Source: an uncultured Prevotellaceae bacterium
Lineage (GTDB): Bacteria; Bacteroidota; Bacteroidia; Bacteroidales; Bacteroidaceae
NCBI GenBank assembly: GCA_902800585.1
Contig: CADCEW010000020.1
Location: forward strand, 1-34,629
DNA: 34,629 bases
Direction: 5' to 3'
This document shows positions 1 to 9,075 of the stretch, piece by piece (the first letter of the stretch is position 1; each line of letters begins with the position of its first letter). The position numbers were made by a program, and so were the translations under genes. The notes under the pieces were generated by a model, which searched no databases, was not told the DNA's origin, and saw nothing but the letters and a program-made list of their open reading frames with translations.

Positions 1-85
1 TGTATTCCCGTATCTCCTATGGGGGTATAACAGCCTTTACCATCAGGCATAGAAGCCTTTAGAAGAGGTCATAGAAGATACTCCG

Positions 86-1345
86 TCAAGTGATAGAAGG
101 CACTCCAATCCGTCCTTCAAACACATCCATCTCCCTTTTGGCGATATCGAGCCGAATAGCAGCGGCCTTCCATCCATTCATGCAGCCTTTCACCTCATCA
201 ATGATTCGTTTGGCTTCTTCTTTTCCAATCATATACTCCTCTGAAGAGTCGAGCAGTACTTGAAGGTCTGCACGGCTGGTAGTGGAATTGATAAGTAAGG
301 CCTGGTATTCATTCAATGTGGGATTCATGTCGTATGCAGGAGATAGCGTCCATCCACGAGGCGTCAACAGGAATCCGTGATTGCGGAAATGGTCATCGCT
401 GTTGCCAATGGCGATATTGAATGCCACGCGTCGATAGAGTTGACGCAGATTGTCATCCACATCGCAGCAGTGTTGGAGAATGAAGTCTACAATGTCCAGA
501 TAGCCGTTACCAGTCTTAGCATCGCTGCCATCGGACAAGCCAAGAAGCGTCATAGCAGAAGCAAAATGCTTTCTCCGTCCGTCTTCTGTTCTGTCGAAAC
601 GCTTTGAAAGCAGTGTATGGTACTGACCACCTGTCTCTATGATATTTGTCTCAGCAGCCACCACACCAGCCTCTTTAGCGAGCAGATGACAAAGATGTTC
701 CCAGAGGCCGACATCATAATCATCGTTTCTCGATGGGAACTTTGCCACGCATAGGTTTCCTGAAGCATCTAACACGCCAGCTTTAGGACGGGCACCACCT
801 AATGAAGTGCCAGGTTGAACCAATTGTAGTAGCCACTTCTTCTCTGGCAGTTCATTCAATTCCTCACTCTTCTCAATCTCCATACTGGCAGCCACCAGCG
901 CACGGATATCTGTCAACGGGGGGATGCGAAGAGCCTTCTCGCAATTCATAAACTCACCGTCTTGAGACTGCTTAAAACGAAAGCCTCCCATGCGTGAAAA
1001 ATCATCGATTCCAACGAGATAGTCGAACGAAGAAAGCCTGCGGACAGGACGTTTTTCCTCTAAAGCTTGGATTTGTTCGCGCCTGTTCAGTAGCATCCGT
1101 CCCCAACGGTCTGGTAATGCATCGCTGAAACAGCCAAAGATATCCCTCTCTGGCTGAGTATATTGCTGTCCTGGATAGTTGTTGATATCCGCACTTAGGA
1201 ACAGTCCGCCATAATGTCGAAGCCATTGATTGTCATACTTAAACGAATAGGAATCCGAACCACGAAGTGATTCATAGCCCAGTTCACCGACTAGCAATGG
1301 CTCTGCCAGCCAGTCAAAATCAGCATATATCAATAATGTTTGCAT
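86..1345 (-). CDS. hipA: HipA-family serine/threonine kinase toxin
   Basis: A 419-residue HipA-like protein, close to the usual length of the family. HipA toxins are cytoplasmic kinases that, when free of antitoxin, phosphorylate a translation factor (GltX in E. coli) and slow growth. Visible motifs are the glycine-rich loop GTSLGGARPKA near residue 180, the catalytic stretch NIAIGNSDDHFRNHG near residue 310 and the metal-binding segment SPAYDMNP near residue 330, so the kinase core looks intact. It starts at an ATG three bases after the stop of the HTH gene, in the antitoxin-first order typical of hipBA. Function is by family; the actual target is not deducible. Confidence 0.93.
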   Translation of the reverse strand: MQTLLIYADFDWLAEPLLVGELGYESLRGSDSYSFKYDNQWLRHYGGLFLSADINNYPGQQYTQPERDIFGCFSDALPDRWGRMLLNRREQIQALEEKRPVRRLSSFDYLVGIDDFSRMGGFRFKQSQDGEFMNCEKALRIPPLTDIRALVAASMEIEKSEELNELPEKKWLLQLVQPGTSLGGARPKAGVLDASGNLCVAKFPSRNDDYDVGLWEHLCHLLAKEAGVVAAETNIIETGGQYHTLLSKRFDRTEDGRRKHFASAMTLLGLSDGSDAKTGNGYLDIVDFILQHCCDVDDNLRQLYRRVAFNIAIGNSDDHFRNHGFLLTPRGWTLSPAYDMNPTLNEYQALLINSTTSRADLQVLLDSSEEYMIGKEEAKRIIDEVKGCMNGWKAAAIRLDIAKREMDVFEGRIGVPSIT

Positions 1346-1348
1346 AGC

Positions 1349-1669
1349 TTATCCCTTCTTTGAAGCGCGCTCGCGATGTTTGAGAGCCAGATCCTGCAAG
1401 GCTCGTCCCATCTCGTCCTTCTGTGCCAACAGCAAGATGTCATCATCAAGTTGCAAGGCATAGAGCACTCGCAGATAGATACCAATAGCGACCGTAGGTG
1501 TACCTTTCTCTATTCGTGCAACGGTCAACGGAGAGCAGGTTGCACGTTCTGCCACTTGAGCCACACTCAGATTACGACGCAAACGTGCCAACTTGATTTG
1601 TTCGCCTACCGTCTGCATCTTCTGTTCCAGTTTTCGGGGCAGTTTATTACCCATTGTCGTCTTACTCAT
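1349..1669 (-). CDS. hipB: HipB-like XRE-family antitoxin
   Basis: A 106-residue protein with an XRE/Cro helix-turn-helix in its middle (residues about 20-75: IKLARLRRNLSVAQVAERA, then SPLTVARIEKG). HipB proteins bind and inhibit HipA and autorepress the operon. The C-terminal tail is basic (RERASKKG), as in other members. It is the first gene of a two-gene minus-strand operon. A TATATTTG promoter element lies about 27 bases upstream, and an octameric repeat tract lies further upstream. Confidence 0.9.
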   Translation of the reverse strand: MSKTTMGNKLPRKLEQKMQTVGEQIKLARLRRNLSVAQVAERATCSPLTVARIEKGTPTVAIGIYLRVLYALQLDDDILLLAQKDEMGRALQDLALKHRERASKKG

Positions 1670-1695
1670 AACAGTACAACATATAATTACGAGTG

Positions 1696-1703
1696 CAAAT
1701 ATA
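1696..1703 (-). promoter_or_regulatory. Bacteroidota -7 promoter element for hipBA
   Basis: On the minus strand this reads TATATTTG, matching the TAnnTTTG consensus. It lies 27 bases before the hipB ATG. No clear TTTG -33 element is seen at the expected distance. Confidence 0.5.
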
Positions 1704-1770
1704 TATCTTTTTCTTCATTTTATGATAGGTTAAGGCAAAAATTTCAATATTTCACCCCATTTTTAACAAT

Positions 1771-1837
1771 TGACCTATTAACCTACTAACCTATTAACCT
1801 ACTAAGCCATTAACCTGTCTTTAGCCTCTAACCTTTA
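1771..1837. repeat. Octameric tandem repeat tract, copy 1
   Basis: Eight-base units alternate between ACCTATTA and ACCTACTA, followed by diverged units (AGCCATTA and ACCTGTCT). Read on the minus strand the units are TAATAGGT and TAGTAGGT. They resemble the GTTTAATG and GCTTAGTA octamers at 32818-32960 and 33816-33904. The tract lies about 68 bases upstream of the hipBA promoter element. Confidence 0.8.
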
Positions 1838-1879
1838 CAAAAAATCTTTGATTTTTTCGTAATGTTGGAAAATTTTTCT

Positions 1880-1887
1880 TATCTTCG
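1880..1887 (+). promoter_or_regulatory. Probable -7 element for the proteasome-like operon
   Basis: TATCTTCG differs from TAnnTTTG at one position and lies 27 bases before the ATG at 1915. It is the only candidate in this 245-base intergenic region. Confidence 0.45.
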
Positions 1888-1914
1888 CAGGCAGAAACTT
1901 AAAACTATGAATAT

Positions 1915-3063
1915 ATGACACTCGACGAACTTAGAGCGAAAGCCCGATGGATTGGCAGACAGCCATATTGGCACCTTATAAACCAGACAATCCCTGAAAT
2001 CATCAGGGACGATGTCAAGAAGAATGGCAGCAAGCAATATATGAACTTGCTAACCGATGTGGACAAGAGTCTCAGCACGACGGTCAACGACTTGATAGAG
2101 GCACTGCATCGTGCAGGTTTCCCGTCAGAAAAGATCACGATACAAGACGAACATAAGGCACAAATTGAACTAGGAGGTGCCCTCTGTACCATATCTGACT
2201 CTCAGAACGACCACACCTTCCTCTACGATAATAACAATACGCGTAAGTTCCTGGACTTCCGTCATACCCCTGCTGATATTCTTGCCGCCTACTTGGTGGA
2301 GCGCTACTGTTCTGCCAATTGGTTGGAAGAAGAGACACAGCGACGCCTTGTCTTGCTGGAAGCGTCAGATAAACGACAGCAGGAAGAGGACAACTTACGG
2401 AAGGCTTACTACAAGATTCAAGAAAAAGTCAGGGACGTCATCCTCGCTGAGAAAAACTATACTCAGTATCATGATAAATTCTGTGAGGCGTGCATGAAGT
2501 ATCGCAAGTTTGTCGATTCAAACGCTGATGATGTCTTAAAAGCTGATGCTGAACGTGAGTGGGAGCAGCATATTGCAAAGTGCACTGACGAGTATAAACG
2601 TCAGGAAAGAAACAAGGCAGCCAGAGAACGCTATGAAAAAGTTACCAGGCCTAGGATACAGGCTAAAAAGCAAGAGGTTGTCAGGCAAAAACGGGATTTG
2701 CTACGCGAATACGAAGAGAAATACGGTGTTCGGTGCAGGTTCATTGATGTCCATAGCCCATACGATCCTCATCATCGTTTCGTCGTTCCAGCCATCGAAG
2801 AACAGGTGGTGTCATTCTTCGTCCCCGCTAAGTTTGAACGCGGTTTCTACGATAAGGCTATGCAGCTTGTGTCATTCTTGAATGAACTGACAACAACCTA
2901 TGGAAAGAAAATGGTGCAGAAAAAAGGGTCCCTCCCTGAAGAAGCCAACAAATCATTGTCTAAGCTATTAGCCAAACTCGGTATTGCCCGTCGGTGGCAG
3001 GGTATCTACAACGAGTCACAACGACACTACCTGGACTCGAGATATCAAGATGAAGTTGTTTGA
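1915..3063 (+). CDS. Coiled-coil protein of unknown function, first gene of the proteasome-like operon
   Basis: A 382-residue protein that I do not recognise. Residues 1-135 look globular. Residues from about 135 to 275 are rich in Lys, Glu, Arg and Gln with long helical character, so a coiled coil is likely. The last 100 residues are mixed, with a basic segment (KKMVQKKG) and a segment (LAKLGIARRWQGIY) near the end. There is no signal peptide or membrane segment, so it is probably cytoplasmic. It starts 27 bases after a promoter-like element and is followed after 23 bases by the first Ntn-hydrolase-like gene. By position it could be a scaffold, adaptor or substrate-recognition partner of the proteasome-like pair, but this is inference from context only. 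Confidence 0.75.
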   Translation: MTLDELRAKARWIGRQPYWHLINQTIPEIIRDDVKKNGSKQYMNLLTDVDKSLSTTVNDLIEALHRAGFPSEKITIQDEHKAQIELGGALCTISDSQNDHTFLYDNNNTRKFLDFRHTPADILAAYLVERYCSANWLEEETQRRLVLLEASDKRQQEEDNLRKAYYKIQEKVRDVILAEKNYTQYHDKFCEACMKYRKFVDSNADDVLKADAEREWEQHIAKCTDEYKRQERNKAARERYEKVTRPRIQAKKQEVVRQKRDLLREYEEKYGVRCRFIDVHSPYDPHHRFVVPAIEEQVVSFFVPAKFERGFYDKAMQLVSFLNELTTTYGKKMVQKKGSLPEEANKSLSKLLAKLGIARRWQGIYNESQRHYLDSRYQDEVV

Positions 3064-3086
3064 CCTTTGACTAAAACTTATAAATT

Positions 3087-3872
3087 ATGGCAGCATCAAT
3101 ATTAATGATGAACATGCATGGCGCGGTTTGTGCATCCAGCCGTGACCGTACAATCTTTCGTTACAGCGAAAAGATTCCTTTTGCGATAATGGTCGATCCA
3201 ACATCCCAATTAAGGTGGGACGATATCATTATGGCCTATCAGGCGAAGAAGAGCCTTACACAGGAAAACACATTCAAGGAGTGCGTTAAAGACTTCTACT
3301 ATTATCTGAAAGATGTGTTAGGCCATGCAGACAAAGATACTCAAGTCAAGGAAGACAAAAAAATTATCATCTGCGTGGGTTATGAACATAAAGAAATGTT
3401 TCCTTGTGCAGAAGTCATTAACATATCAGCTACTGACAATAGCTTCAACATCTTTAAAAACCCCCATGAGATAAGTTCACGAAGCCCTGTGTTCCAAATA
3501 CACCTGGGTAATTGTGAGAACATCCGAATCTTATCAGGAGGCGTGTCAGATGACATCGTCAGTAAGATGAACACATTGCTATTTAAGACACTGGGCAACA
3601 TTATGGGCAATATAGATGCAGCCGCTGGCCTGATTGAAAGAGACAGGAACAGTGTAGCAAAGATGTTCTCAGAAATACAAGAAGACCCCAAAGTAACTCA
3701 GGCTGTCTCAGACTTTACCATCAAAGACATGGTATCGATGGCTGAGAATCTTATTGAAACAGAAGGTTTGCTTTCCTCTACCGACTCGTCTGTTTCGCCA
3801 ACACGCGAGATAGGAATAGTAACACTTGCAGAAGGTTTCGTATATATCAAACACAGTCTTTATGGTGCTTAA
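3087..3872 (+). CDS. Proteasome-like (Ntn-hydrolase fold) paralogue lacking the Thr nucleophile
   Basis: A 261-residue protein that appears paralogous to the product of the next gene. Both begin with a beta-strand directly after the initiator Met. Both have a central segment ending in a hydrophobic strand followed by GY (KKIIICVGYEH here, RTILVFAGYGE there) and a matching end (MVSMAENLIETEGLL here, MACLAENLIKATELH there). Here residue 2 is Ala, and the strand reads GAVCASSRD where the partner has GIAIAADSAVT, so the N-terminal Thr and the conserved Asp of T1 peptidases are absent. It is probably a structural or regulatory partner, comparable in principle to the inactive alpha subunits of proteasomes. 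The spacing is 23 bases before and 15 after, within one operon. The homology call is by eye and has not been computed. Confidence 0.7.
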   Translation: MAASILMMNMHGAVCASSRDRTIFRYSEKIPFAIMVDPTSQLRWDDIIMAYQAKKSLTQENTFKECVKDFYYYLKDVLGHADKDTQVKEDKKIIICVGYEHKEMFPCAEVINISATDNSFNIFKNPHEISSRSPVFQIHLGNCENIRILSGGVSDDIVSKMNTLLFKTLGNIMGNIDAAAGLIERDRNSVAKMFSEIQEDPKVTQAVSDFTIKDMVSMAENLIETEGLLSSTDSSVSPTREIGIVTLAEGFVYIKHSLYGA

Positions 3873-3887
3873 AGGAAAGGAGTAAAT

Positions 3888-4850
3888 ATGACAGCGATAG
3901 TAGGTATTTTAAATAAAAGAGGGATTGCCATTGCAGCCGATAGTGCTGTAACGTTTACCAATGCTATTCAGGAAGTTGCTATTCAAAACAAGAACGAGAA
4001 AGTGATTTCCGTCAAGGACAAGGTTGTCAATTCTGGTGACAAGATGCTACGTTTGAAAGACAAGCAGCCTGTAGCAGTTATGATAGTTGGCAATTCCTTG
4101 TTGTCGAAACTCCCATGGGACGTCATTATCAGGTGTTATCGCAAGCAGAATGATAGTTCTGGATTCTCCAAGCTTGAAGACTATGTCCAGCATTTTAAGA
4201 GTTTTGTTGATTCTGAGATCTTGTCCGTCTATTTAAAAAGGGACGAATCATTCGAAGAAAACAAACGTACAATTCTGGTATTTGCTGGCTATGGCGAAGA
4301 CGAGTCCTATCCTAGTATATGTAAATACGAGGTTACAGGAATAACTAAATTGAAACTCCAATGGCAACCTTGCAGATCTGCTACCATCTCAGATGAACTA
4401 GAAAGCATTATTTTTACGAGTGGCCAGTCCGACATTATCGATGCCATCGAATTGGGTATACAAAGCGACCGTATTGGTGTCATTCGCAGAAAATTCCAAG
4501 ATCTCATTGACAATCTACTGACTGAGAATATGCTCGATATCTTAAAAGACAAGATAGACTACTCAGCCATTCGTGAAGAGATAACGGATCTTATTACAGA
4601 AAGCGAACGTGATCATCTACGACAACATATGGAAGCCATCAAGCATTTCGATCTTCAGAAAATGGCCTGTCTGGCAGAGAATCTGATCAAGGCCACAGAG
4701 TTGCACCGTAAAATAACATATCAACAAGAATCTGTCGGCGGCCTCATTGACCTCGCTGTCATTACTCGTGAAGACGGTTTCCAATGGCTTAACCGCAAGA
4801 GCTGGTACGAGCCGTCAAAAGGCGGACAATATGGTAAATTCGGTATATAA
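3888..4850 (+). CDS. Proteasome beta/HslV-like Ntn hydrolase with Thr2
   Basis: A 320-residue protein whose start, MTAIVGILNKRGIAIAADSA, follows the proteasome beta/HslV pattern. Removal of Met would expose Thr2 as the N-terminal nucleophile. Asp18 then falls at the position of the conserved Asp17 of T1 peptidases. A lysine in GDKMLRL (about residue 52, after an insertion) could serve as the Lys33 equivalent. The C-terminal part (about 190-320) is helical and matches the end of the preceding protein. It is longer than HslV (about 175 residues). A strong purine-rich ribosome site (AAGGAAAGGAG) sits just upstream, which is unusual here and suggests high expression. No unfoldase ATPase such as HslU is encoded nearby. 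It is probably a cytoplasmic peptidase or amidohydrolase working with the degenerate paralogue; the substrate is unknown. Confidence 0.78.
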   Translation: MTAIVGILNKRGIAIAADSAVTFTNAIQEVAIQNKNEKVISVKDKVVNSGDKMLRLKDKQPVAVMIVGNSLLSKLPWDVIIRCYRKQNDSSGFSKLEDYVQHFKSFVDSEILSVYLKRDESFEENKRTILVFAGYGEDESYPSICKYEVTGITKLKLQWQPCRSATISDELESIIFTSGQSDIIDAIELGIQSDRIGVIRRKFQDLIDNLLTENMLDILKDKIDYSAIREEITDLITESERDHLRQHMEAIKHFDLQKMACLAENLIKATELHRKITYQQESVGGLIDLAVITREDGFQWLNRKSWYEPSKGGQYGKFGI

Positions 4851-4851
4851 A

Positions 4852-5430
4852 ATGAAGCATATGAAGGACATTGAAATCTTATTACCGGAATTCGAGATAG
4901 AAGATCTGGCCAATCAGCAAGTCATCGTCAACGAGCCACAGCCCATTATTTCAGGGAATGAATGGGAAATTATCCCTACCAATGCGTCGCTGAACAGGGC
5001 TCGTAAATGGCTCACGACAGTCAATTGTGCTACTATATCAGCATGGCGTCAATGCCACAATCGCGAAACAAACGACTCCTTAAATAGAGAACTGCAAAGA
5101 CAATTGCGCGCTTTTCAATATGGCGTTATCAGACTCAAGGGGTATTACCAGGAATGTGGCCAAGAAGCTGGTTCGGAGAATAGTTATCTTACCTTTGACC
5201 TTCACGAAGATCCTGACTTTTACAATAACTTACGTTTTTTGTCTGAGAGTTATGACCAAGACAGTTTTCTGTTTAAGGCAGCTGATAGTGATATCGCCTA
5301 TCTGATTGGGACTAATGAGGACTTCATTAGGGAGAATGGAGAGCGAATAGAACTTGGCCGCCTTACAATCGGTAATATGGATGCCAAGATGTATAGTCAG
5401 ATTGGTGCAGGCAGGTTTTCTTTTGAATAA
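4852..5430 (+). CDS. DUF3293-like small protein, last gene of the proteasome-like operon
   Basis: A 192-residue protein. I chose the ATG at 4852, one base after the previous stop. A longer reading from a TTG at 4747 is possible but would overlap the previous gene by 104 bases and adds low-complexity sequence. The central part (TISAWRQ, then NRELQRQLRAF, a conserved Glu-Asn-Ser-Tyr, and LRFLSESYDQDSFLFKA) resembles the pattern of DUF3293 proteins, which have no known function. It is acidic at its N-terminus and has no membrane segment. Its tight linkage suggests that it acts with the three upstream proteins. The family match is tentative. Confidence 0.65.
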   Translation: MKHMKDIEILLPEFEIEDLANQQVIVNEPQPIISGNEWEIIPTNASLNRARKWLTTVNCATISAWRQCHNRETNDSLNRELQRQLRAFQYGVIRLKGYYQECGQEAGSENSYLTFDLHEDPDFYNNLRFLSESYDQDSFLFKAADSDIAYLIGTNEDFIRENGERIELGRLTIGNMDAKMYSQIGAGRFSFE

Positions 5431-5526
5431 AGGTACAAAGTTAACTGCAGGTTGGGCAAAGAATACGTCATCTCCTAACATATATTATACCTAGTAAATA
5501 GACTCATTTGAGCCCTATTAATTACG

Positions 5527-5534
5527 TATCTTTG
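5527..5534 (+). promoter_or_regulatory. Bacteroidota promoter upstream of the helicase operon, distal
   Basis: TATCTTTG, with a TTTG at 5507-5510 sixteen bases before it, which is slightly short for a -33/-7 pair. It lies about 100 bases upstream of the helicase ATG in the 200-base gap after the proteasome-like operon. That gap shows no clear terminator hairpin. Confidence 0.5.
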
Positions 5535-5598
5535 CACAAGTAACTCTAAATAAAAGATAAGAAATATAGAAAACTTATCACATTATAGAATATTTTAT

Positions 5599-5606
5599 TA
5601 TCTTTG
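5599..5606 (+). promoter_or_regulatory. Bacteroidota promoter upstream of the helicase operon, proximal
   Basis: TATCTTTG located 25 bases before the ATG at 5632. Together with the element at 5527 it suggests two start points for the defence operon. Confidence 0.6.
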
Positions 5607-5631
5607 CAATTTAGAATATATAACCTAAGCA

Positions 5632-8600
5632 ATGAGTGACCAAACACTAAAAATAGAGGTCAGCAGTATTGTATCTGGTCTCACGCCCAATGAATCCGTT
5701 GAGATTACTAAGATTCAGGCACTTGGCAAGAAGTATTCACTATCCTATACTGGAGTGAATACGCATCGTGCTGGCTCTAAAATTGTGACAGCAGAGCAGA
5801 TAGATGCCTTACAGGTGCTTACTGCTGATGGTGAGTTTAATTTCAAAGGTGACCCTGAGCGTTTTGTTTTATATGCAGAGGCTGAGCGCATCAAATCTGC
5901 CTACCAGTTTGACCCACTCTTTGCCATCAATTGTAGTGTTGTTGACCCATTGCCTCATCAGGTGGAAGCAGTCTATAAGTTCTTGCTCCCACAGCCAAAG
6001 ATTCGTTTTTTGTTAGCAGACGATACTGGTGCAGGAAAGACCATTATGACTGGTCTTCTGCTGAAAGAGTTGATGCTACGTCATTATGTAGAGCGTATAT
6101 TAATTATCACGCCAGGAGGTCTGACTAAACAATGGCAAGAGGACGAGATGGGCGTGAAGTTCAATATCTCCTTCAAACTGGTGAATCGTAGTGTGTTCTC
6201 TTCTGAACCAACAGTATTCCAGAATACAGATCGTGTCGTAGCCAGTATTGATTTCATTTGTCGTGAGGATATTATGAATGTTTTGTCAAAGACCAGCTGG
6301 GATATGGTTATCTTCGATGAAGCACATAAGCTCTCAGCTTATGAATATGGTGAGAAGATATATAAATCAAAACGTTATGAAGTTGCTCATGTCTTAGCGC
6401 AGCAATGCGAGCATATCCTGCTACTCACAGCCACACCTCATCGTGGACGTAGGGATACTTTCAAGCGACTACTTCAATTATTAGATGAAGATATCTTTGC
6501 TACAGCTGATTTAGCTACAGAACGTGTGCGTGAATTAAGTGAATCAGGCTCCAACAAATTCTTTATCCGTCGTTTGAAGGAGGATATGAAGGATTGGGAT
6601 GGAAATCCGCTATATAAAAAGCGTTTTACCAAAACCACCAGTTACAATCTGACTCCAGATGAGAAACGGCTATATGATGCTGTGACCAAATATCTGACGA
6701 AGCGTAAAGAAGAGGCTGCTCAAACCAAGAATATACATGTTTCATTGGCTCTCCAAGTAATGCAGCGTCGATTAGTCAGCAGTATCTATGCTATCCGTAA
6801 TACTTTGCAGAAACGTTGGATGGCGCTGCAAGGACTTACAGATGAATTAGAGCGTAATCCTTCATTATGGAAGCAGCGTATCAAGATTGACGAATTTGAG
6901 GATATCAATATAGACGACCTTGATGATTTGGAGGATGATGAGCGTGAAGCATTGGATAATATCTTATCAGACCCCAAGAAACTAAAGTTGTTCACTACTT
7001 CGAAGAGTCCCAGCGAGATTAAGGCAGAGACACAGGAAGTGAAAGAGCTTTATCTGATGGCCGATTCTCTGTATAATCAGCAGCAGGAAGAGCAGAAATA
7101 TAAAGAGCTTAAGCATTTGCTCACCTCTGAAGGTGTGATTAATGGTGAGAAGTTGGTTATTTTCACAGAGCATAAGGACACCTTGCTTTATCTTCAGGAG
7201 CGACTTCATAATAATGGTTATACAGTTGCCACGATTCATGGTGGAATGTCTGTAGATGAGCGTCGCCAGTCTCAATGCCAGTTCATGTCGCCTGACACTC
7301 AGATTCTGATTTGTACAGATGCTGCAGGCGAAGGTATCAACCTTCAGTTCTGTCGTTTGCTGATTAACTGGGATATACCTTGGAATCCAAATCGCTTGGA
7401 ACAGCGTATGGGACGTATTCACCGTTATGGTCAGAAGAGCGATGTGATGGTATTCAACATGGTGGCTGACAATACGCGTGAAGGTCAGGTATTAAAGAAA
7501 CTGCTCACAAAACTTGATATCATCCGTGAACAACTTGGTGATGATCGTGTGTACGATGTGATTCAGGATGTTCTTAAAGGAGTATCTCTTGATTGCATTA
7601 TAGAATCAGTGCTCAATGGACATGAAAGCGATTTGGATGCCTTTATTGATAAGTCTGCATCTGAGTTGGGTGGTATCTTCAAGAAGAGTATTGAAGAGCA
7701 AAGCACGGCAATGGCTCACTCTACAGTAGATTACAAGGAAGCACGATTGTTGAAAGAAGATAGTGATGAGCGTCGCTTACAGCCTATCTATATACGATTA
7801 TTCTTTGAAAGGGCATTCAAATATTTAGGTGGACAATATCGTGAGCTATCCGATGGCATCTATCAGATAGATGTAATCCCTGATGTGATTATCAAGCGAC
7901 TCAAAGAGAAATACAACATATATGCTGAGAATCTGACAAATCTCTATTTCTTTTTCGATAAACAATTGTTCTTGGAATACCAATCCTCTACTGCTCAATA
8001 TGGGCGTGCCCATTATATTAATCCAGGCAATGCCTTGTTTGATAGTTTAATAGATGTAGTAAGTGACCTGTTCCACGATGAGATGCTGAAAGGTACTGTC
8101 TTAGTTTCACCAGAAGACCAGCATCCTTATTTTGCTTACTTCGTCAAGAATCAGATACAGGACAATACAACAAATCAGGATGGTAATCCAAATGTCGCAA
8201 ACGAATTGTTGTCACTTGTTTGTGAAAAGGAAGGCGAGTTCCGCCAAACATCACCAGCCAAATTGTTAGACCTCTGTCCTCCTGCAGCATTTGCAAAAGA
8301 GATCATCCCTCCTGATGTCGTCAATGAAGACAAAGTTGTGGAATGGGCTTACGAAAAAATCACAGAGCCTCTTTTCAAGCAGACACAGCTAACAGTTGAG
8401 GAAGATTCTGCCAGACGTAGAGAATACTTGCAGTCTGCATTTCAACAGATTATCCTTGATATTCAGGGAGAAATCAATGAACTACAAGGTAAAGTATTCA
8501 TGGCTGAAGAAGAGAAGGCACAGCAGAAACTTGAAGCCAAAGAGAAACGCTTAGAAGAGTTGAAGCAACGTAAAGTAGAGCGAATGCAGGAACTTGAACT

Positions 8601-9075
8601 GGGAAAAGAGCTTTCTGCCATTGCTCCTGAAGTGTTGGGCTGTGCCTACGTTGTGCCTCTCAATCAGGTAGAATATAAGCATAATTATGGCATGAGCCGC
8701 GATGACGAAGTAGAGGCTATTGCCATGCAGACTGCTATGGACTATGAAACAGCAAATGGTCGCACACCTGAGGATGTATCAAAAGACAACGTAGGCTACG
8801 ACCTGAAGAGTATTGATGCTGAGGGCCAGAAACGATATATCGAAGTGAAAGGCCGTTCTGGTACTGATGGCGTGATGCTTTCAGAAAACGAGATGAACCG
8901 TCTGGCGCAACTTGGCACAAAAGCCTGGCTTTACATCGTCACTAATTGTAAATCAAATCCGCAACTCAATATTATCAATGATCCTGCCAACAGAATGAAC
9001 TTTGAGCAAAAGACAAAAGGCATTCAGTTCTATCTCCCCTTGGAGGAATGGCAGCATAATACAAACGAATTATGA
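5632..9075 (+). CDS. SNF2-family helicase/ATPase with C-terminal DUF3883 domain
   Basis: An 1147-residue superfamily 2 DNA translocase. Visible motifs are Walker A GAGKT (133-137), DEAH (229-232), LLTATPHRG (motif III), DAAGEGINLQ from residue 563 (motif V) and RMGRIHRYGQ near 592-601 (motif VI). The middle is followed by a Lys/Glu-rich helical stretch (about 940-1000). The C-terminal 120 residues, with GYDLKS and EVKGRSG at 1071-1077, fit DUF3883, a PD-(D/E)XK-like domain common in defence proteins. Its gene overlaps the methyltransferase gene by four bases (ATGA). The role is probably to move along or remodel foreign DNA for the methylase/ATPase system. It resembles DISARM DrmD in architecture, but the partner genes of DISARM are absent. 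Confidence 0.9.
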   Translation: MSDQTLKIEVSSIVSGLTPNESVEITKIQALGKKYSLSYTGVNTHRAGSKIVTAEQIDALQVLTADGEFNFKGDPERFVLYAEAERIKSAYQFDPLFAINCSVVDPLPHQVEAVYKFLLPQPKIRFLLADDTGAGKTIMTGLLLKELMLRHYVERILIITPGGLTKQWQEDEMGVKFNISFKLVNRSVFSSEPTVFQNTDRVVASIDFICREDIMNVLSKTSWDMVIFDEAHKLSAYEYGEKIYKSKRYEVAHVLAQQCEHILLLTATPHRGRRDTFKRLLQLLDEDIFATADLATERVRELSESGSNKFFIRRLKEDMKDWDGNPLYKKRFTKTTSYNLTPDEKRLYDAVTKYLTKRKEEAAQTKNIHVSLALQVMQRRLVSSIYAIRNTLQKRWMALQGLTDELERNPSLWKQRIKIDEFEDINIDDLDDLEDDEREALDNILSDPKKLKLFTTSKSPSEIKAETQEVKELYLMADSLYNQQQEEQKYKELKHLLTSEGVINGEKLVIFTEHKDTLLYLQERLHNNGYTVATIHGGMSVDERRQSQCQFMSPDTQILICTDAAGEGINLQFCRLLINWDIPWNPNRLEQRMGRIHRYGQKSDVMVFNMVADNTREGQVLKKLLTKLDIIREQLGDDRVYDVIQDVLKGVSLDCIIESVLNGHESDLDAFIDKSASELGGIFKKSIEEQSTAMAHSTVDYKEARLLKEDSDERRLQPIYIRLFFERAFKYLGGQYRELSDGIYQIDVIPDVIIKRLKEKYNIYAENLTNLYFFFDKQLFLEYQSSTAQYGRAHYINPGNALFDSLIDVVSDLFHDEMLKGTVLVSPEDQHPYFAYFVKNQIQDNTTNQDGNPNVANELLSLVCEKEGEFRQTSPAKLLDLCPPAAFAKEIIPPDVVNEDKVVEWAYEKITEPLFKQTQLTVEEDSARRREYLQSAFQQIILDIQGEINELQGKVFMAEEEKAQQKLEAKEKRLEELKQRKVERMQELELGKELSAIAPEVLGCAYVVPLNQVEYKHNYGMSRDDEVEAIAMQTAMDYETANGRTPEDVSKDNVGYDLKSIDAEGQKRYIEVKGRSGTDGVMLSENEMNRLAQLGTKAWLYIVTNCKSNPQLNIINDPANRMNFEQKTKGIQFYLPLEEWQHNTNEL

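Noticed and set aside
1-85. Sequence before the hipA stop
   Set aside because: No gene, hairpin or promoter could be supported in this short edge.
1376-1789. 137-codon plus-strand ORF opposite hipB
   Set aside because: It is antisense to the HTH antitoxin and runs into the repeat tract; no protein-like features.
4747-4851. TTG-initiated extension of the DUF3293-like gene
   Set aside because: It would overlap the active proteasome-like gene by 104 bases; the ATG at 4852 directly follows its stop.
6982-7422. 146-codon minus-strand ORF inside the helicase
   Set aside because: It is antisense to helicase motifs that are clearly coding.
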